64,000 nt of DNA from Pseudomonas cavernicola (GTDB taxonomy: Bacteria > Pseudomonadota > Gammaproteobacteria > Pseudomonadales > Pseudomonadaceae): the NCBI RefSeq assembly GCF_003596405.1, contig NZ_QYUR01000002.1, positions 2,744,501 through 2,808,500 on the forward strand, written 5' to 3'. The translations under genes and the position numbers were made by a program. Of this stretch, positions 8,662 through 19,354 are shown piece by piece; position 1 is the first letter of the stretch; each line of letters begins with the position of its first letter. The notes below the pieces were generated by a model, which saw only the letters and a list, made by a program, of their open reading frames with translations, did no database searches and had not been told where the DNA came from.

Positions 8662-9312
8662 ATGATCGATCTGTATTACTGGACCACGCCTAACGGCCAC
8701 AAAATCAGCCTGTTTTTGGAAGAGGCGGGCCTGCCCTACCGCCTACACCCGATCAACATCAGCCAGAACGAGCAATTCCAGGCGGATTACCTGAAGATTT
8801 CGCCGAACAACAAGATTCCCGCCATCATCGACCAACAACCGGCCGATGACAGCGAACCGCTAGCGTTGTTCGAGTCGGGCGCGATCCTGCTCTATCTCGC
8901 GGAGAAGATTGGGCAATTCATCCCCTCCGACCTGCGCGGCCGCCAGGAATGCCTGCAGTGGCTGTTCTGGCAAATGGGCGGTCTGGGCCCGATGGCAGGG
9001 CAAAACCACCACTTCAACCGCTTCGCCCCAGAGAAAATCCCTTACGCGATCAAGCGCTACGTGGAAGAAACCGCCCGCTTGTATGGCGTACTGGATAAGC
9101 GCCTGGCTGATCGTACGTTCGTTGCCGGTGCCGACTACAGCATCGCCGATATGGCGATCTACCCCTGGATCGTCCCGCACCAGTGGCAGGAACAGAACCT
9201 CGACGACTTCCCCAACATCAAGCGCTGGTTCGCGGCGATTCAAGCGCGCCCAGCCACTGAGCGCACTTACGCACTGGTGGAACAGGTCAATCCGGCCGCG
9301 GCCAAGAAATAA
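8662..9312 (+). CDS. Glutathione S-transferase family protein (YfcG/YghU-like)
   Basis: A 216-residue protein with an N-terminal thioredoxin fold (LYYWTTPNGHKISLFLEEAG, then NNKIPAIID and ESGAILLYLAEK) and an all-helical C-terminal domain (DYSIADMAIYPW). The TTPNG start with Thr/Asn instead of the classic Tyr or Ser is typical of the Nu-class bacterial transferases YfcG and YghU, which act as disulfide reductases with glutathione. ATG 8662 begins exactly at the family N-terminus. Single-gene unit. Confidence 0.9.
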   Translation: MIDLYYWTTPNGHKISLFLEEAGLPYRLHPINISQNEQFQADYLKISPNNKIPAIIDQQPADDSEPLALFESGAILLYLAEKIGQFIPSDLRGRQECLQWLFWQMGGLGPMAGQNHHFNRFAPEKIPYAIKRYVEETARLYGVLDKRLADRTFVAGADYSIADMAIYPWIVPHQWQEQNLDDFPNIKRWFAAIQARPATERTYALVEQVNPAAAKK

Positions 9313-9419
9313 ACTGGCAATAAAGCTGCACAGCACGTCCGTCGCCGCTTGCGCCGCAACGGACGCCTCACTAACGTAGCGCCTGCCCAATGCCATCCCC
9401 CCCGCAGGAGCTTCACGCC

Positions 9420-11960
9420 ATGGCCTCGCCAGCCTTTCAGCGCTTCCTTCCCCGTTTCGCTGCCGCCGCCGCGCTAACCGCCATGGTCAGCCTGAGCGGT
9501 TGCCAGAATTGGCTGAACCGCCACTATGCCGACAGCCTGCCGCCCACCTCAGGCATCCAGCCGGTGAAAGGCCTGGCGCAAAGTGTATCGATCCGCCGCA
9601 ACGCCCTCGGCATGCCGCTGATCGAAACCACTACCTTCCATGACGCGCTGTTCGCCCTTGGCTATGTGCATGCCAGCGACCGCCTGAGCCAGATGGTTGG
9701 CATGCGCCTGATGGCCGAAGGACGCCTGGCCGAGATGGTCGGCCCCGGCGCGCTGGAGATCGACCGTTTCATGCGTGCGGTGAACCTCAAGCAAAGCGCC
9801 GAAGTGCTCTACAAAAATGCCTCGCCGCGGTTGAAGAAGTTCTTCGAGGTCTATGCCCGTGGGGTCAACGCCTACCTGTTCCGTTATCAGGACAAACTGC
9901 CAATGGATCTGGCCGAGTCTGGCTACAAGCCGGCCTATTGGAAGCCGGAAGACTCGGTGCTGGTGTTCTGCCTGATGAACTTCGGCTTGGCGGTGAACCT
10001 GCAGGAAGAAATCGCTTCCCTGGTGCTGGCGCAGAAAGTCGGTGCCGACAAGCTTGGCTGGTTGGTCCCGAGCTACCCGGACGAACCGCTGCCGTTCGAA
10101 GAAGCAGAGAAACTCAAGGGGCTGGCCCTCAGCGGGCAGATCCAAGGTCTCAGTGCCGTCAACAACGCCGCCAGCCAGATCGCCAAACTCGACATGCTCG
10201 GTGTCGCGGCGTCGAATAACTGGGCCATCGCCCCACAACGTAGCCGCAGTGGCAAGAGCCTGCTGGCCAACGACACACATCTGCCGATTTCCATGCCCTC
10301 GGCCTGGAACTTCGTGCAAATCCGCGCGCCGAAATTCCAGGCCGCCGGCGTCTCCATCGCTGGCGTCCCGGCCGTGGTCGCTGGCTTCAACGGCAAGCTG
10401 GCCTGGGGCATGACCATGGTCATGGGTGATAGCCAGGACCTGTTCCTAGAGCAGATCAAACGCCAGGGCAGCCGGCTCTATTACCAGGCTGACGGCAAAT
10501 GGCAGCCGACGCGCGAACGTCAGGAAACCTTCTTTATCAAAGGCCAGCGCCCGGTTCGCGAAACCATCTTCGAAACTCGCCACGGCCCGCTGTTAAACAG
10601 CGTGCTCGGTGAACGTAAGCACCTGCTGCAACCCATGCAGTTGACCAGCGGCTACGGTCTGGCGCTGCAAAGCGCGCAATTGGAGGGCGATAAAACTCTC
10701 GATGCCTTCTTCAACCTGTCCCGCGCGCAATCGGTCGAGCAGGCCTTCGAGGCCACCCGGGAGATCCGTGCCATCCCCTTGAACCTGGTGTTCGCCGATG
10801 CCCAGCACATCGGCTGGCAGGTCACCGGACGCTACCCCAATCGCCGCGCTGGCGTCGGCTTGCTGCCCTCGCCCGGCTGGGATGGCCAATATGACTGGGA
10901 TGGCTACGCCGACCCGATGCTCCACCCCTACGATCAGGATCCGCCGCAAGGCTGGCTCGGCACCGCCAACCACCGCAGTGTGCCGCGCGGCTATGGCATG
11001 CAGCTGTCCAACTCCTGGTATTACCCGGAACGTGCCGAGCGGATTGCGCAACTGGCCGGCAGCGGCAAACACGACAGCCAAAGCATGATCGCCATGCAGT
11101 ACGACCAAAAATCGCTGTTCGTCGGCAAGCTGCAAAGCATGTTCGAGGGGCCCGGCATGGCCCAACCACTGAAAAAAGCCATCGACGCACTGCCTGCTGC
11201 CGAGCGCGCGAAAGCCCGCGAAGCCTATAGCCGACTGATGGCCTTCGACGGCGCGCTGACCGCCAACTCTGCGGATGCTGCGCTGTATGAGGCCTTCCTG
11301 CAGGAAAGCGCGCGACAGACCTTCCTCGACGAAACGGGCCCGGAAACCAGCCCAGCCTGGCAAGCGCTAGTCGAAACCGCCGACCTCTCCTACTCGGCCC
11401 AGGCCGACCATCTGCTCGGCCGTGAGGACAGCCCATTCTGGGATGACCTGAAAACCGCACAAAAGGAAGACAAACCAGCCATCCTCGCCCGCAGTCTGGT
11501 CGCCGCCGTGAGCTTCTGCGAAGCCAACCTCGGGGCGGACCGCAACGCCTGGCAGTGGGGCAAACTGCACAGCTACACCTGGGCCACCGAAACCACCCAG
11601 ATGGCGAAATACCTGAGTGGCCGCGACAGTGCCAGAATCAATGCGATCAAGGGCTACCTCGACCGCGGCCCTTACCCGGCCGGCGGCGATCACACCACCT
11701 TGAACGTCTCGGCCTACCACTGGGGTGAAGCCTTCGACACCTGGTTGATCCCGGCCATGCGCATCGTCGTCGACTTCGGCCGCGCAGAACCAATGATCGG
11801 GGTGAATAGCTCCGGCCAATCCGGCAACCCGGCCAGCCCGCACTACGCCGACGGCATCGACGCCTGGCTGAAGGGTCAATACATGAGCTTCCCGTTCCAG
11901 TCGCAGAACCTGGAGAAAACCTACGGCAGCAAGCGCCTGCTGCTGACACCAGGCAAATGA
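9420..11960 (+). CDS. quiP: Penicillin acylase family / acyl-homoserine lactone acylase (QuiP type)
   Basis: An 846-residue Ntn-hydrolase precursor, matching QuiP of P. aeruginosa in length and layout. It has an export signal with a lipobox-like LSGC near residue 29, an alpha chain, a spacer, then the autoprocessing site GVAA-SNNWA with catalytic Ser265 as the new beta-chain N-terminus. Beta-chain signatures include [21 protein letters not shown] and [12 protein letters not shown]. Family members cleave long-chain acyl-homoserine lactones or related amides in the periplasm. ATG 9420 is used; an earlier in-frame start would place ten unlikely residues before the signal peptide. Substrate range is inferred. 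Confidence 0.85.
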   Translation: MASPAFQRFLPRFAAAAALTAMVSLSGCQNWLNRHYADSLPPTSGIQPVKGLAQSVSIRRNALGMPLIETTTFHDALFALGYVHASDRLSQMVGMRLMAEGRLAEMVGPGALEIDRFMRAVNLKQSAEVLYKNASPRLKKFFEVYARGVNAYLFRYQDKLPMDLAESGYKPAYWKPEDSVLVFCLMNFGLAVNLQEEIASLVLAQKVGADKLGWLVPSYPDEPLPFEEAEKLKGLALSGQIQGLSAVNNAASQIAKLDMLGVAASNNWAIAPQRSRSGKSLLANDTHLPISMPSAWNFVQIRAPKFQAAGVSIAGVPAVVAGFNGKLAWGMTMVMGDSQDLFLEQIKRQGSRLYYQADGKWQPTRERQETFFIKGQRPVRETIFETRHGPLLNSVLGERKHLLQPMQLTSGYGLALQSAQLEGDKTLDAFFNLSRAQSVEQAFEATREIRAIPLNLVFADAQHIGWQVTGRYPNRRAGVGLLPSPGWDGQYDWDGYADPMLHPYDQDPPQGWLGTANHRSVPRGYGMQLSNSWYYPERAERIAQLAGSGKHDSQSMIAMQYDQKSLFVGKLQSMFEGPGMAQPLKKAIDALPAAERAKAREAYSRLMAFDGALTANSADAALYEAFLQESARQTFLDETGPETSPAWQALVETADLSYSAQADHLLGREDSPFWDDLKTAQKEDKPAILARSLVAAVSFCEANLGADRNAWQWGKLHSYTWATETTQMAKYLSGRDSARINAIKGYLDRGPYPAGGDHTTLNVSAYHWGEAFDTWLIPAMRIVVDFGRAEPMIGVNSSGQSGNPASPHYADGIDAWLKGQYMSFPFQSQNLEKTYGSKRLLLTPGK

Positions 11961-12040
11961 TGACCGTTCGTCGACCGCCGCTGAACTAATCCCTCAGCGG
12001 ATCGCTCTGAGTAAGTGGACTTACTCCATAGATCATTTTT

Positions 12041-12066
12041 AGGGCACCTTCGGGTGCCTTTCTTTT
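12041..12066 (+). terminator. Rho-independent terminator downstream of quiP
   Basis: GGGCACC-TTC-GGGTGCC stem followed by TTTCTTTT. Confidence 0.8.
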
Positions 12067-12193
12067 GCCCGTGCGAAAGCCGATTAACGGCAGCCGAAAG
12101 CAACGCTCAATGAAGTCGATGATGGCTAAATTGCATCAACTTTGAACTTTCCCGGCATAGGCCACTCAGAACCTATGCATCGTTTGATTCTCC

Positions 12194-12222
12194 GGGCGCC
12201 AAATTAGGCGCCTATTTTTTTG
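12194..12222 (+). terminator. Second terminator-like hairpin before the intron
   Basis: GGGCGCC-AAATTA-GGCGCC stem with a run of seven T. It lies 130 bases after the quiP terminator with no reading frame between them, so a small RNA or a lost gene could have ended here. I recognise nothing else in 11961-12318. Confidence 0.6.
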
Positions 12223-12318
12223 CCTGGCGTTTGCTGCACAGGCCTCTGCGGCCTCCACAGCCGTCTCACGACAGACGCGAGGAAAGCCCTGTCACCAAGC
12301 GCCGGGGCTGTAAGCGCC

Positions 12319-12998
12319 ATCGGGTAGGAGGCGGGGTCACCCCCGCCGTCCTCCCACACCACCGTACGTACGGTTCCGTATACGGCGGTTCCTGCCTACT
12401 GACAAACTGCATCAGCGAGCTTGGTTTCGTTCGATGTGTCGCCCGCGTAGTCTAAGCACCCGGACAGGCTCTCGGGACTTCCGGCCCCTACCTCCTGATT
12501 GTCCAGGCCTCCGTATAAGGGAGCTTGTGCCTGCGACCCGCTCAGAGAGCACACCTGACTATCCGCTCATGGCAGGTTCAGCCCTTCATTGCTCCGGTTC
12601 CGAGCAACTACTACGGCCTCGGCTGACTTCTGCTCGCCCATCCCGTCACCTCACGATGCCGGTAGCACATGGCAGGCGAACAGATCTCCCAGGGTAATTC
12701 GCGCGACCTTCCTGCTTATGCCTGTCGGATATACGTCGTAGCGTTCCGTGCAAGTATCGGGCTTTGGCAATTATGGCTACCTCACCCTGCTACGCCGCCT
12801 AATCCGCTTCCTGTTCGTCAGGCCAGCAGTTTGCCTTCGGCTTCCTTCAGATTCGCAGTCGCCCGCGACACCCTTGCCTTCAGCTAACACTTCCCCTTGC
12901 CGGGTGTGTAGAGGACTTCCACCTCCAAGTCATCCAGCTCACCACCACAGTGAGCCAGACAGCGCCAGTCACGGCGCTACGCGCCATGCCTGGCGCAC
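12319..12998 (-). mobile_element. ORF-less group II intron, bacterial class C type
   Basis: On the reverse strand the 680-base element begins GTGCGCCAGGCATGGCGC, a typical group II 5' end. It closes with domain V (ACCGCCGTATACGGAACC, then GTACGTACGGTGGT) and a domain VI ending CCTACCCGAT. The CCGCCG/CGC-type catalytic triad and the site, two bases after the T-run of the dcd terminator, fit class C introns, which insert behind terminators. No reverse transcriptase/maturase frame is present: domain IV is short. It may be a decayed copy or a trans-mobilised one. The exact ends are read from the sequence motifs and could be off by a base or two. Confidence 0.8.
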
Positions 12999-13001
12999 CA
13001 T

Positions 13002-13026
13002 AAAAAAACCGGGCATTCGCCCGGCG
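13002..13026 (-). terminator. dcd terminator
   Basis: Reverse strand CCGGGC-GAAT-GCCCGG followed by TTTTTTTA. The group II intron starts immediately downstream. Confidence 0.85.
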
Positions 13027-13059
13027 TTTCTTATTCAAATCGAACCCCCTACCGCGCTT

Positions 13060-13626
13060 TTACGCCTTCGGCAGCGTAACGCCCAGCTGGCCCTGGTACT
13101 TGCCGCCGCGATCCTTATAAGACACTTCACAGACTTCATCGGATTCGAAGAACAACATCTGCGCCACACCTTCGTTGGCGTAGATCTTCGCCGGCAATGT
13201 GGTGGTGTTGGAGAACTCCAGGGTGACGTGGCCTTCCCACTCTGGCTCCAGCGGCGTCACGTTAACGATGATGCCGCAACGGGCGTAGGTGCTTTTGCCC
13301 AGACAGATGGTCAGCACGTTGCGCGGAATCCGGAAAAACTCCACGGTGCGCGCCAGGGCGAAGGAGTTTGGTGGGATGATGCAGACGTCACTTTTGACGT
13401 CGACGAAGCTCTTCTCATCGAAGTTTTTCGGGTCGACGGTGGCCGAGTTGATGTTGGTGAACACCTTGAATTCGTCAGCACAACGCACGTCATAACCGTA
13501 GCTGGACACCCCGTAGGAGATCAGCCGCTCAGCACCTTCACCGCGCACTTGGCGCTCGACGAAGGGTTCGATCATGCCGTGCTCTTGGGCCATGCGGCGA
13601 ATCCACTTATCCGATTTGATGCTCAT
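13060..13626 (-). CDS. dcd: dCTP deaminase
   Basis: A 188-residue homotrimeric enzyme that deaminates dCTP to dUTP, feeding dTTP synthesis. Signatures are [13 protein letters not shown], the catalytic region [18 protein letters not shown], and [17 protein letters not shown] with the catalytic Glu. Full length, with the usual start [12 protein letters not shown]. It lies downstream of apbC on the same strand, with a dispersed repeat between them. Confidence 0.96.
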   Translation of the reverse strand: MSIKSDKWIRRMAQEHGMIEPFVERQVRGEGAERLISYGVSSYGYDVRCADEFKVFTNINSATVDPKNFDEKSFVDVKSDVCIIPPNSFALARTVEFFRIPRNVLTICLGKSTYARCGIIVNVTPLEPEWEGHVTLEFSNTTTLPAKIYANEGVAQMLFFESDEVCEVSYKDRGGKYQGQLGVTLPKA

Positions 13627-13710
13627 GGCGGGGTGTCCTGAATTGCAATTGGTGAAAAAGTGAGCGCATCTTACCGGGAGGTAAGGCAGCGGGCAAAGGT
13701 CTGGGTTCTT

Positions 13711-13823
13711 GCTCTCCCTTCAAGGAGAGCGTCGGGGGTGAGGGAAATTCGCAGTAGATCGATTGCAATCCGCTGCGCCCCTCATCCGCCCTGACGGGCA
13801 CCTTATCCCGACGGGAGAAGGGC
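13711..13823. repeat. Intergenic palindromic repeat between dcd and apbC
   Basis: CTCTCCCTTCAAGGAGAG and a distal CCCGACGGGAGAAGGG arm enclose a copy of the CCTCATCCGCCCTGACGGGCACC type sequence, common between pseudomonad genes. Only one copy is in this window. Confidence 0.55.
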
Positions 13824-13831
13824 TATACGCC

Positions 13832-14926
13832 TCAGTCGTCGCTGATGCTGATATTCGGCATCGCCGCTGCGCTCCGTTCGCTCTGGGCGATGCGCGCGCC
13901 GACGCAGCGCGCAGCTTCCTGGTACAGCATGGCGATCTGACTCTCCGGATCGGCAATGGTGGTCGGCTTGCCGCCATCGGATTGCATGCGGATGGCCATC
14001 GACAACGGCAAGGAGGCCAGCAGATCCACGTCGTACTGCGCCGCCAGCTTCTTGCCGCCGCCCTCGCCGAACAGGTGCTCGGCATGCCCACAGTTGGAGC
14101 AGATGTGCACGGCCATGTTCTCGACCACACCGAGTACCGGGATGTTGACCTTGCGGAACATCTCTATGCCCTTGCGTGCATCCAGCAGGGCCAGGTCCTG
14201 CGGGGTGGTGACGATCACTGCGCCGGCCACCGGCACTTTTTGCGCCAAGGTCAACTGGATATCACCGGTGCCGGGCGGCATGTCGACGACCAGATAGTCC
14301 AGATCGCCCCAGGCAGTCTGGGTCACCAGTTGGATCAAGGCCCCGGAAACCATCGGCCCGCGCCAGACCATGGGGGTGTTGTCATCCGTGAGGAAGGCCA
14401 TCGACATGACTTCGACGCCATGCGCCTTGATCGGCACAAACCATTTCTGGTCCTTGACCTGCGGGCGGGTGCCTTCCGGGATGCCGAACATGATGCCCTG
14501 ACTTGGGCCATAGATATCCGCATCCAGAATACCGACCTTGGCACCTTCACGGGCCAGCGCCAGCGCCAGATTGGCTGCCGTGGTGGACTTGCCGACCCCC
14601 CCTTTGCCGGAGGCCACGGCAATCACGTTTTTCACGTTGGCCAACCCTGGTACTTGAGCCTGGGCCTTGTGCGGGGTGATGACAGAGTCGATCTGCACCG
14701 TGGCTTTGGCGATGCCATCGAGGTTTTCCAGAGCCATGGAGAGCATCTGCGCCCAGCCGCTTTTGAACAGACCGGCGGCATACCCCAACTCCAACCGCAC
14801 ACTGACTTGGTCGCCGTTAATAGTTATATCGCGCACACAGCCAGCGCTGACCGGGTCCTGGTTCAAATGTGGGTCGGTGTACTGGCGCAGTGCGGCTTCC
14901 ACTGCTTGGCGGGTAATCGTGGACAT
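13832..14926 (-). CDS. apbC: Mrp/ApbC family iron-sulfur cluster carrier ATPase
   Basis: A 364-residue P-loop protein of the Mrp/NBP35 family that binds and transfers [4Fe-4S] clusters to apo-enzymes. An N-terminal MIP18-like domain (about 1-90) precedes the deviant Walker A GKGGVGKST at 107-115, Switch I near DADIYGPSQG, and the cluster-binding pair C276-SN-C279. ATG 14926 is the normal start. It is divergent from metG, with a dispersed repeat element between. Confidence 0.93.
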   Translation of the reverse strand: MSTITRQAVEAALRQYTDPHLNQDPVSAGCVRDITINGDQVSVRLELGYAAGLFKSGWAQMLSMALENLDGIAKATVQIDSVITPHKAQAQVPGLANVKNVIAVASGKGGVGKSTTAANLALALAREGAKVGILDADIYGPSQGIMFGIPEGTRPQVKDQKWFVPIKAHGVEVMSMAFLTDDNTPMVWRGPMVSGALIQLVTQTAWGDLDYLVVDMPPGTGDIQLTLAQKVPVAGAVIVTTPQDLALLDARKGIEMFRKVNIPVLGVVENMAVHICSNCGHAEHLFGEGGGKKLAAQYDVDLLASLPLSMAIRMQSDGGKPTTIADPESQIAMLYQEAARCVGARIAQSERSAAAMPNISISDD

Positions 14927-15035
14927 AAGGAAATCCTGGCAGGCGTAAAACAGATGGGCGCTATCCTACTCCAGGCGCCCCGTTCGCGCATAAGTCAGCC
15001 CTGGCTTGTGTAGCGCTGCCTTCTCGAACGCTGGT

Positions 15036-15167
15036 GTAGGTTGGTGCTGAGCGTAACGATGCCCAACAAGGAGCCGTCCGCGGCTCCCTTTGCACGGTTT
15101 CGAACATGAAAGCCCGGCCTCGCAGGCCGGTTGTTGGGCATCGCCTTCGGCTCAGCGCCAACCTACC
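15036..15167. repeat. Dispersed inverted-repeat element R1 (full copy)
   Basis: 132 bases with terminal inverted repeats GTAGGTTGG(T/C)GCTGAGC, followed inward by GATGCCCAAC and its complement. The core is a GC-rich GAGCCG/CGGCTC hairpin. It shares these ends with 24595-24718 and, as a half copy, 59734-59790. It fills most of the apbC-metG intergenic region (14927-15293), so any promoter lies close to either gene. Confidence 0.85.
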
Positions 15168-15293
15168 TCCTCGCTCTTCTGATGGCTCTGTACTTTTCCA
15201 ATGCCGGGCCAGCAAGCCTCTACGGATGAAAAAAAACCGCCGGGCCTTTATAGTGGCCGACCTCCGTTTCACTCAGATCAGTAGCCGAGCCCC

Positions 15294-17330
15294 ATGTCCG
15301 AGCCCCGCAAGATTCTCGTCACCAGCGCCCTGCCCTATGCCAACGGCTCCATTCACCTTGGCCATATGCTCGAGTACATCCAGACCGATATCTGGGTGCG
15401 CTTTCAGAAGCACCGAGGCAACCAATGCGTGTATGTCTGCGCGGACGACGCCCATGGCTCGGCGATCATGCTTCGCGCCGAGAAGGAAGGGATCACCCCG
15501 GAACAGTTGATCGACAACGTCAAAGCCGAGCACAGCGCCGACTTCGCCAGCTTCCTGGTGAACTTCGACAACTTCCACTCGACCCACTCGGAAGAAAACC
15601 GCGAGCTGTCGAGCCTGATCTACACCCGCTTGCGCGATGCCGGGCATATCGCCACCCGTGCGATCACCCAGTATTTCGACCCGGAAAAACAGATGTTCCT
15701 GGCCGACCGCTTCATCAAGGGCACCTGCCCGAAATGCGGCACCGAAGACCAGTACGGCGACAACTGCGAGAAATGCGGCGCCACTTATGCCCCCACCGAC
15801 CTGAAAGATCCGAAATCGGCGATCTCCGGCGCCACCCCGGTGCTCAAGGAGTCGCAGCATTTCTTCTTCAAGCTGCCTGACTTCGACGCCATGCTGAAAA
15901 GCTGGACCCGCAGCGGCACCCTGCAAGACGCCGTGGCGAACAAGATCGCCGAATGGCTGGATTCCGGCCTGCAGGAGTGGGACATCTCCCGCGATGCGCC
16001 GTACTTCGGCTTCGAGATTCCCGGTGAGCCGGGCAAGTACTTCTACGTTTGGCTGGATGCCCCGATCGGCTATATGGCCAGTTTCAAGAACCTTTGCGCA
16101 CGTCGCCCGGAGCTGGATTTCGACGCGTACTGGGCCAAGGATTCCAAGGCCGAGCTGTACCACTTCATCGGCAAGGACATCGTCAACTTCCACGCCCTGT
16201 TCTGGCCGGCGATGCTCGAAGGCGCGGGCTACCGCAAACCGACCGGGATCAACGTGCACGGTTACCTGACCGTGAACGGGCAAAAAATGTCCAAGTCTCG
16301 CGGCACCTTTATCAAGGCCCGTACCTACCTGGATCACCTGTCGCCGGAATACCTGCGCTACTACTACGCGGCCAAGCTCAGCCGTGGCGTCGATGACCTG
16401 GACCTGAACCTCGAAGACTTCGTGCAGAAGGTCAACTCCGACCTGGTCGGCAAGGTCGTCAACATTGCCAGCCGTTGCGCCGGCTTTATCCATAAGGGCA
16501 ACGCCGGTGTACTGGTCGATGCCAATGCTGCGCCAGAGCTGACCGAAGCCTTCCTCGCGGCCGCCCCGAGCATCGGCGACGCCTATGAGACTCGCGACTT
16601 TGCCCGCGCCATGCGCGAGATCATGGGCCTGGCCGACCGTGCCAACGCCTGGATCGCCGACAAGGCGCCATGGTCCCTGGCCAAACAGGACGGTAAGCAG
16701 GATGAAGTGCACGCCGTCTGCGCCCAGGGCATCAACCTGTTCCGCCAGTTGGTGATCTTCCTCAAGCCGGTGCTGCCGAACCTGGCTGCCGATGCGGAGG
16801 CGTTCCTCAATGTCGCCCCGCTGACCTGGGACGACCATAAAACCCTGCTGGCCAACCACCAGCTGAACGCCTTCCAGCCGCTGATGACCCGGATCGACGC
16901 CAGCGCCGTCGCCGCCATGACCGAAGCGTCGAAAGAAGACCTGGCCGCAGCTGAAGCAGCACCCAGCGGCAATGGCGAACTGGCGAAAGACCCGCTGGCA
17001 GCTGAAATCGAGTACGACACCTTCGCCGCCGTCGACCTGCGCGTGGCGTTGATCGTCAAGGCCGAGCACGTGGACGGTGCCGACAAGCTGCTGCGCCTGA
17101 CCCTGGATATCGGCGACGAACAACGCAACGTGTTCGCCGGCATCAAGAGCGCCTACAAGGACCCGGCCCAACTGGAAGGCCGCCTGACCGTGATGGTCGC
17201 CAACCTCAAGCCGCGTAAAATGCGTTTCGGCATGAGCGAAGGCATGGTCATGGCCGCCGGCCCTGGCGGCGAGGAAATCTACCTGCTCAGCCCGGACAAC
17301 GGCGCCAAGCCAGGACAGCGGGTCAAGTAA
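15294..17330 (+). CDS. metG: Methionyl-tRNA synthetase
   Basis: A 678-residue class I aminoacyl-tRNA synthetase charging tRNA-Met. HLGH lies at 21-24, zinc knuckle cysteines (CPKC...CEKC) from about residue 145 to 161, and KMSKS at 331-335. A C-terminal EMAP-II-like tRNA-binding domain (about 575-678) ends with [12 protein letters not shown]. Full length for the dimeric bacterial form. Confidence 0.97.
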   Translation: MSEPRKILVTSALPYANGSIHLGHMLEYIQTDIWVRFQKHRGNQCVYVCADDAHGSAIMLRAEKEGITPEQLIDNVKAEHSADFASFLVNFDNFHSTHSEENRELSSLIYTRLRDAGHIATRAITQYFDPEKQMFLADRFIKGTCPKCGTEDQYGDNCEKCGATYAPTDLKDPKSAISGATPVLKESQHFFFKLPDFDAMLKSWTRSGTLQDAVANKIAEWLDSGLQEWDISRDAPYFGFEIPGEPGKYFYVWLDAPIGYMASFKNLCARRPELDFDAYWAKDSKAELYHFIGKDIVNFHALFWPAMLEGAGYRKPTGINVHGYLTVNGQKMSKSRGTFIKARTYLDHLSPEYLRYYYAAKLSRGVDDLDLNLEDFVQKVNSDLVGKVVNIASRCAGFIHKGNAGVLVDANAAPELTEAFLAAAPSIGDAYETRDFARAMREIMGLADRANAWIADKAPWSLAKQDGKQDEVHAVCAQGINLFRQLVIFLKPVLPNLAADAEAFLNVAPLTWDDHKTLLANHQLNAFQPLMTRIDASAVAAMTEASKEDLAAAEAAPSGNGELAKDPLAAEIEYDTFAAVDLRVALIVKAEHVDGADKLLRLTLDIGDEQRNVFAGIKSAYKDPAQLEGRLTVMVANLKPRKMRFGMSEGMVMAAGPGGEEIYLLSPDNGAKPGQRVK

Positions 17331-17528
17331 ACCGGCTTTTCGTAGGAACGAGCTTGTGACCCACATGGATGTGGGAAATGCGGCAAGCCGTAGGGAACGG
17401 CTGCCGCCTCGCGATTGTCGCTAATCGCGAACAGAGCTCACGCCTACAGCTAGCGTCGGCCGATTACCACTTTCTCGACCCATCGCCGATAATTCACCCA
17501 TCTCATTCAGCGGGTTCTGCGTACGGTC

Positions 17529-18104
17529 ATGACCGAACTCTTCCTCGCCTTGATCGGCGCAGCACTGGTCAACAACCTCTTCCTCACGTTGCCCGCCGGT
17601 GCCGATGCGTTGCGGGCTGCGCGAGTGCGGCTGCTGGGCCCGGCCAGTGCTCTGCTGATCCTGCTCGCCACGCCGCTGGCATGGTTGCTGCAAAGCTTGC
17701 TGTTGGAACCACTCGAACTCACCCACCTGCGACTTTTTACTTTCCTGCCGCTGCTGGCGCTGCTCGCCTGGCTGAGCCTAAGGGTCTTGGCTCGCCTGCG
17801 CCCGCAACTGCCCCAGGGCGGACTCTGGCCGCTGCTGCTCGGTAACGGCGCGGCACTGGGCGCGATGCTGTTGGCCAGCCAGCCGGCAGCAAGCTTTGCC
17901 CAGGCTCTGGCCCTTGGTTTCGGTGGCGGTTTGGGCTTCTGGCTGGCGCTGACGCTATTCAGCGACCTCCTGGAGCGCATCGAACAGGCCGATGTACCGG
18001 TGCCTTTCAAAGGCGCATCCATCGCCTTGATCGGCGCCGGCCTGATGGGCCTGGCTTTTCTCGGTTTCAACGGCATGGGCTTCAACGGGCTGGGTGCACC
18101 ATGA
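17529..18104 (+). CDS. rnfA: RnfA-like membrane subunit, divergent, without cluster cysteines
   Basis: A 191-residue protein with six hydrophobic helices. Family marks are the start [16 protein letters not shown], the [13 protein letters not shown] loop and [17 protein letters not shown]. RnfA and RnfE normally supply two cysteines each to a [2Fe-2S] cluster at the membrane centre. Here the first site reads LPAGAD (Asp26 at the Cys position) and the second reads GNGAALG (Gly107 instead of Cys), so both RnfA ligands are absent. It heads the operon and its stop overlaps rnfB. It is clearly an RnfA homologue, but its electron-transfer role is doubtful. Confidence 0.8.
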   Translation: MTELFLALIGAALVNNLFLTLPAGADALRAARVRLLGPASALLILLATPLAWLLQSLLLEPLELTHLRLFTFLPLLALLAWLSLRVLARLRPQLPQGGLWPLLLGNGAALGAMLLASQPAASFAQALALGFGGGLGFWLALTLFSDLLERIEQADVPVPFKGASIALIGAGLMGLAFLGFNGMGFNGLGAP

Positions 18105-19273
18105 GCGACCTGATCCGCATCCAAGCCATAGACGCGCTGCTGCCGCAGACTCAGTGCGGCAAGTGCGGGCACCCCGGCTGCAAACCCTACGCCCGGGCGA
18201 TCGCCGAGGGCGAGGCGATCAACAAATGCCCGCCCGGTGGCGTGGCGACCATCCAGGCGCTGGCCGAACTGTTGGATGTGCCGGTGCTAGCGCCTGAAAT
18301 CCCGCCGATTCCGCCGCAGATTGCCTTTATCCGCGAGGCCGAGTGCATCGGTTGCACCAAGTGCATCCAGGCCTGCCCGGTAGATGCCATAGTCGGCGCG
18401 GCCAAGCAGATGCACACGGTGATAATCGACGAATGTACCGGCTGCGAACTCTGCGTCGCGCCCTGCCCGGTGGACTGCATCGATATCCTGCCGCTGCCCG
18501 AGCCCGAGGCTAAGGCCCAACGCGAGCGCGCCGACCAGTTCCGCCAACGCTTCGAAACCCACCAGGCCCGCCTGGAGCGGGAGGAAGCGCGCAAACAGGC
18601 AGAACGGCAGGCCCGCGCCGAGCGCGTGGCGCAGCCCCAATTGCAGCAAACCGCGGTAGCGACTGACCCCATTCAAGCGGCGATCGAGCGGGTCAAGGCG
18701 CAGAAAGCCGCAGCCGGCACCCTGACCGACCAGCAGAAACGCTTGAAGATCGAGGCCGCCATGGCCCAGGTCGCGCTAAGCAAGGCCGAAAAGCAACTGG
18801 CGACCCATGGTACGCCAGCGCTCGAGGCCCAGGTCGCCGAGCTGCGCACAGCCGCCGTCGCAGTGCAGGCGGCCCTGCAAGCGGCCTCATCGACAGCGCC
18901 CGCCGGCACTGATGAGGCCGCGCTGAAAAAAGCCAAAATCGCCCTCGCCGTCCGTCGTACCGAGTTGAAAAGCGCCGAGCGCAATGGTGCCGAGGAAGCC
19001 GAACTGGTGCGCCTGCGTGCCGCCCTGAGTGACGCCGAGCAGGCGCTGCACGCGGCCGAGGAAGCCAGCGGCAAGCCGCCGCCGGAGCTGGTGCGGATCG
19101 ACAAGCAGCCGGTCGATGTTCGCCTGCGCGCACTCAAGACCGAACTGGCCTATGCCCGCGCCGAAGTGAACAAACTGGAACGCCGCAGCGGGGCCGATGC
19201 GGATACCCTGACCAAGGCCAGGGCCCGACTGGCCGAGGCCGAGCGGCAGTTGCATGAATACGCCCCGGCATAA
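18101..19273 (+). CDS. rnfB: RnfB-like ferredoxin subunit with long coiled-coil tail and no membrane anchor
   Basis: A 390-residue protein. The Fe-S domain is intact: CGKCGHPGC plus a fourth Cys (C19, C22, C27, C43), then two [4Fe-4S] ferredoxin motifs (C82-C92 and C112-C122). The hydrophobic N-terminal anchor of canonical RnfB is missing: the protein starts ten residues before LLPQTQCG. From about residue 136 a charged Ala/Glu/Lys/Arg-rich coiled-coil tail of some 250 residues follows. It includes [16 protein letters not shown], the kind of repeat normally found at the C-terminus of RnfC. Overlaps rnfA by four bases. rnfC is absent downstream. Confidence 0.85.
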   Translation: MSDLIRIQAIDALLPQTQCGKCGHPGCKPYARAIAEGEAINKCPPGGVATIQALAELLDVPVLAPEIPPIPPQIAFIREAECIGCTKCIQACPVDAIVGAAKQMHTVIIDECTGCELCVAPCPVDCIDILPLPEPEAKAQRERADQFRQRFETHQARLEREEARKQAERQARAERVAQPQLQQTAVATDPIQAAIERVKAQKAAAGTLTDQQKRLKIEAAMAQVALSKAEKQLATHGTPALEAQVAELRTAAVAVQAALQAASSTAPAGTDEAALKKAKIALAVRRTELKSAERNGAEEAELVRLRAALSDAEQALHAAEEASGKPPPELVRIDKQPVDVRLRALKTELAYARAEVNKLERRSGADADTLTKARARLAEAERQLHEYAPA

Positions 19274-19354
19274 CCCGGCTGTGGGCCGCGGCTGGCCGCA
19301 TTTCCCATCTCCATGTGGGTCACGCTCGTCACCAAACAATGACGAGGCGACAGA

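Noticed and set aside
12175..12201. Sequence resembling the T-arm and 3' end of a tRNA (GTTTGATTCTCCGGGCGCCA)
   Set aside because: No matching 5' acceptor half, D-arm or anticodon arm is upstream; the last bases are better explained as the left arm of the 12194-12222 hairpin.
12231..13641. Forward frames across the intron and dcd
   Set aside because: The DNA is explained by a group II intron on the reverse strand and by dcd; the forward frames cross intron domain V and the dcd gene.
15273..17366. Long reverse-strand frame of 697 codons opposite metG
   Set aside because: It is antisense to a perfect methionyl-tRNA synthetase, its sequence is the typical His/Gln/Gly-rich mirror of high-G+C coding DNA, and it matches no family.
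17369..17845. Forward frame overlapping the start of rnfA
   Set aside because: Out of frame with rnfA and with no homologue; rnfA has the family start and couples to rnfB.
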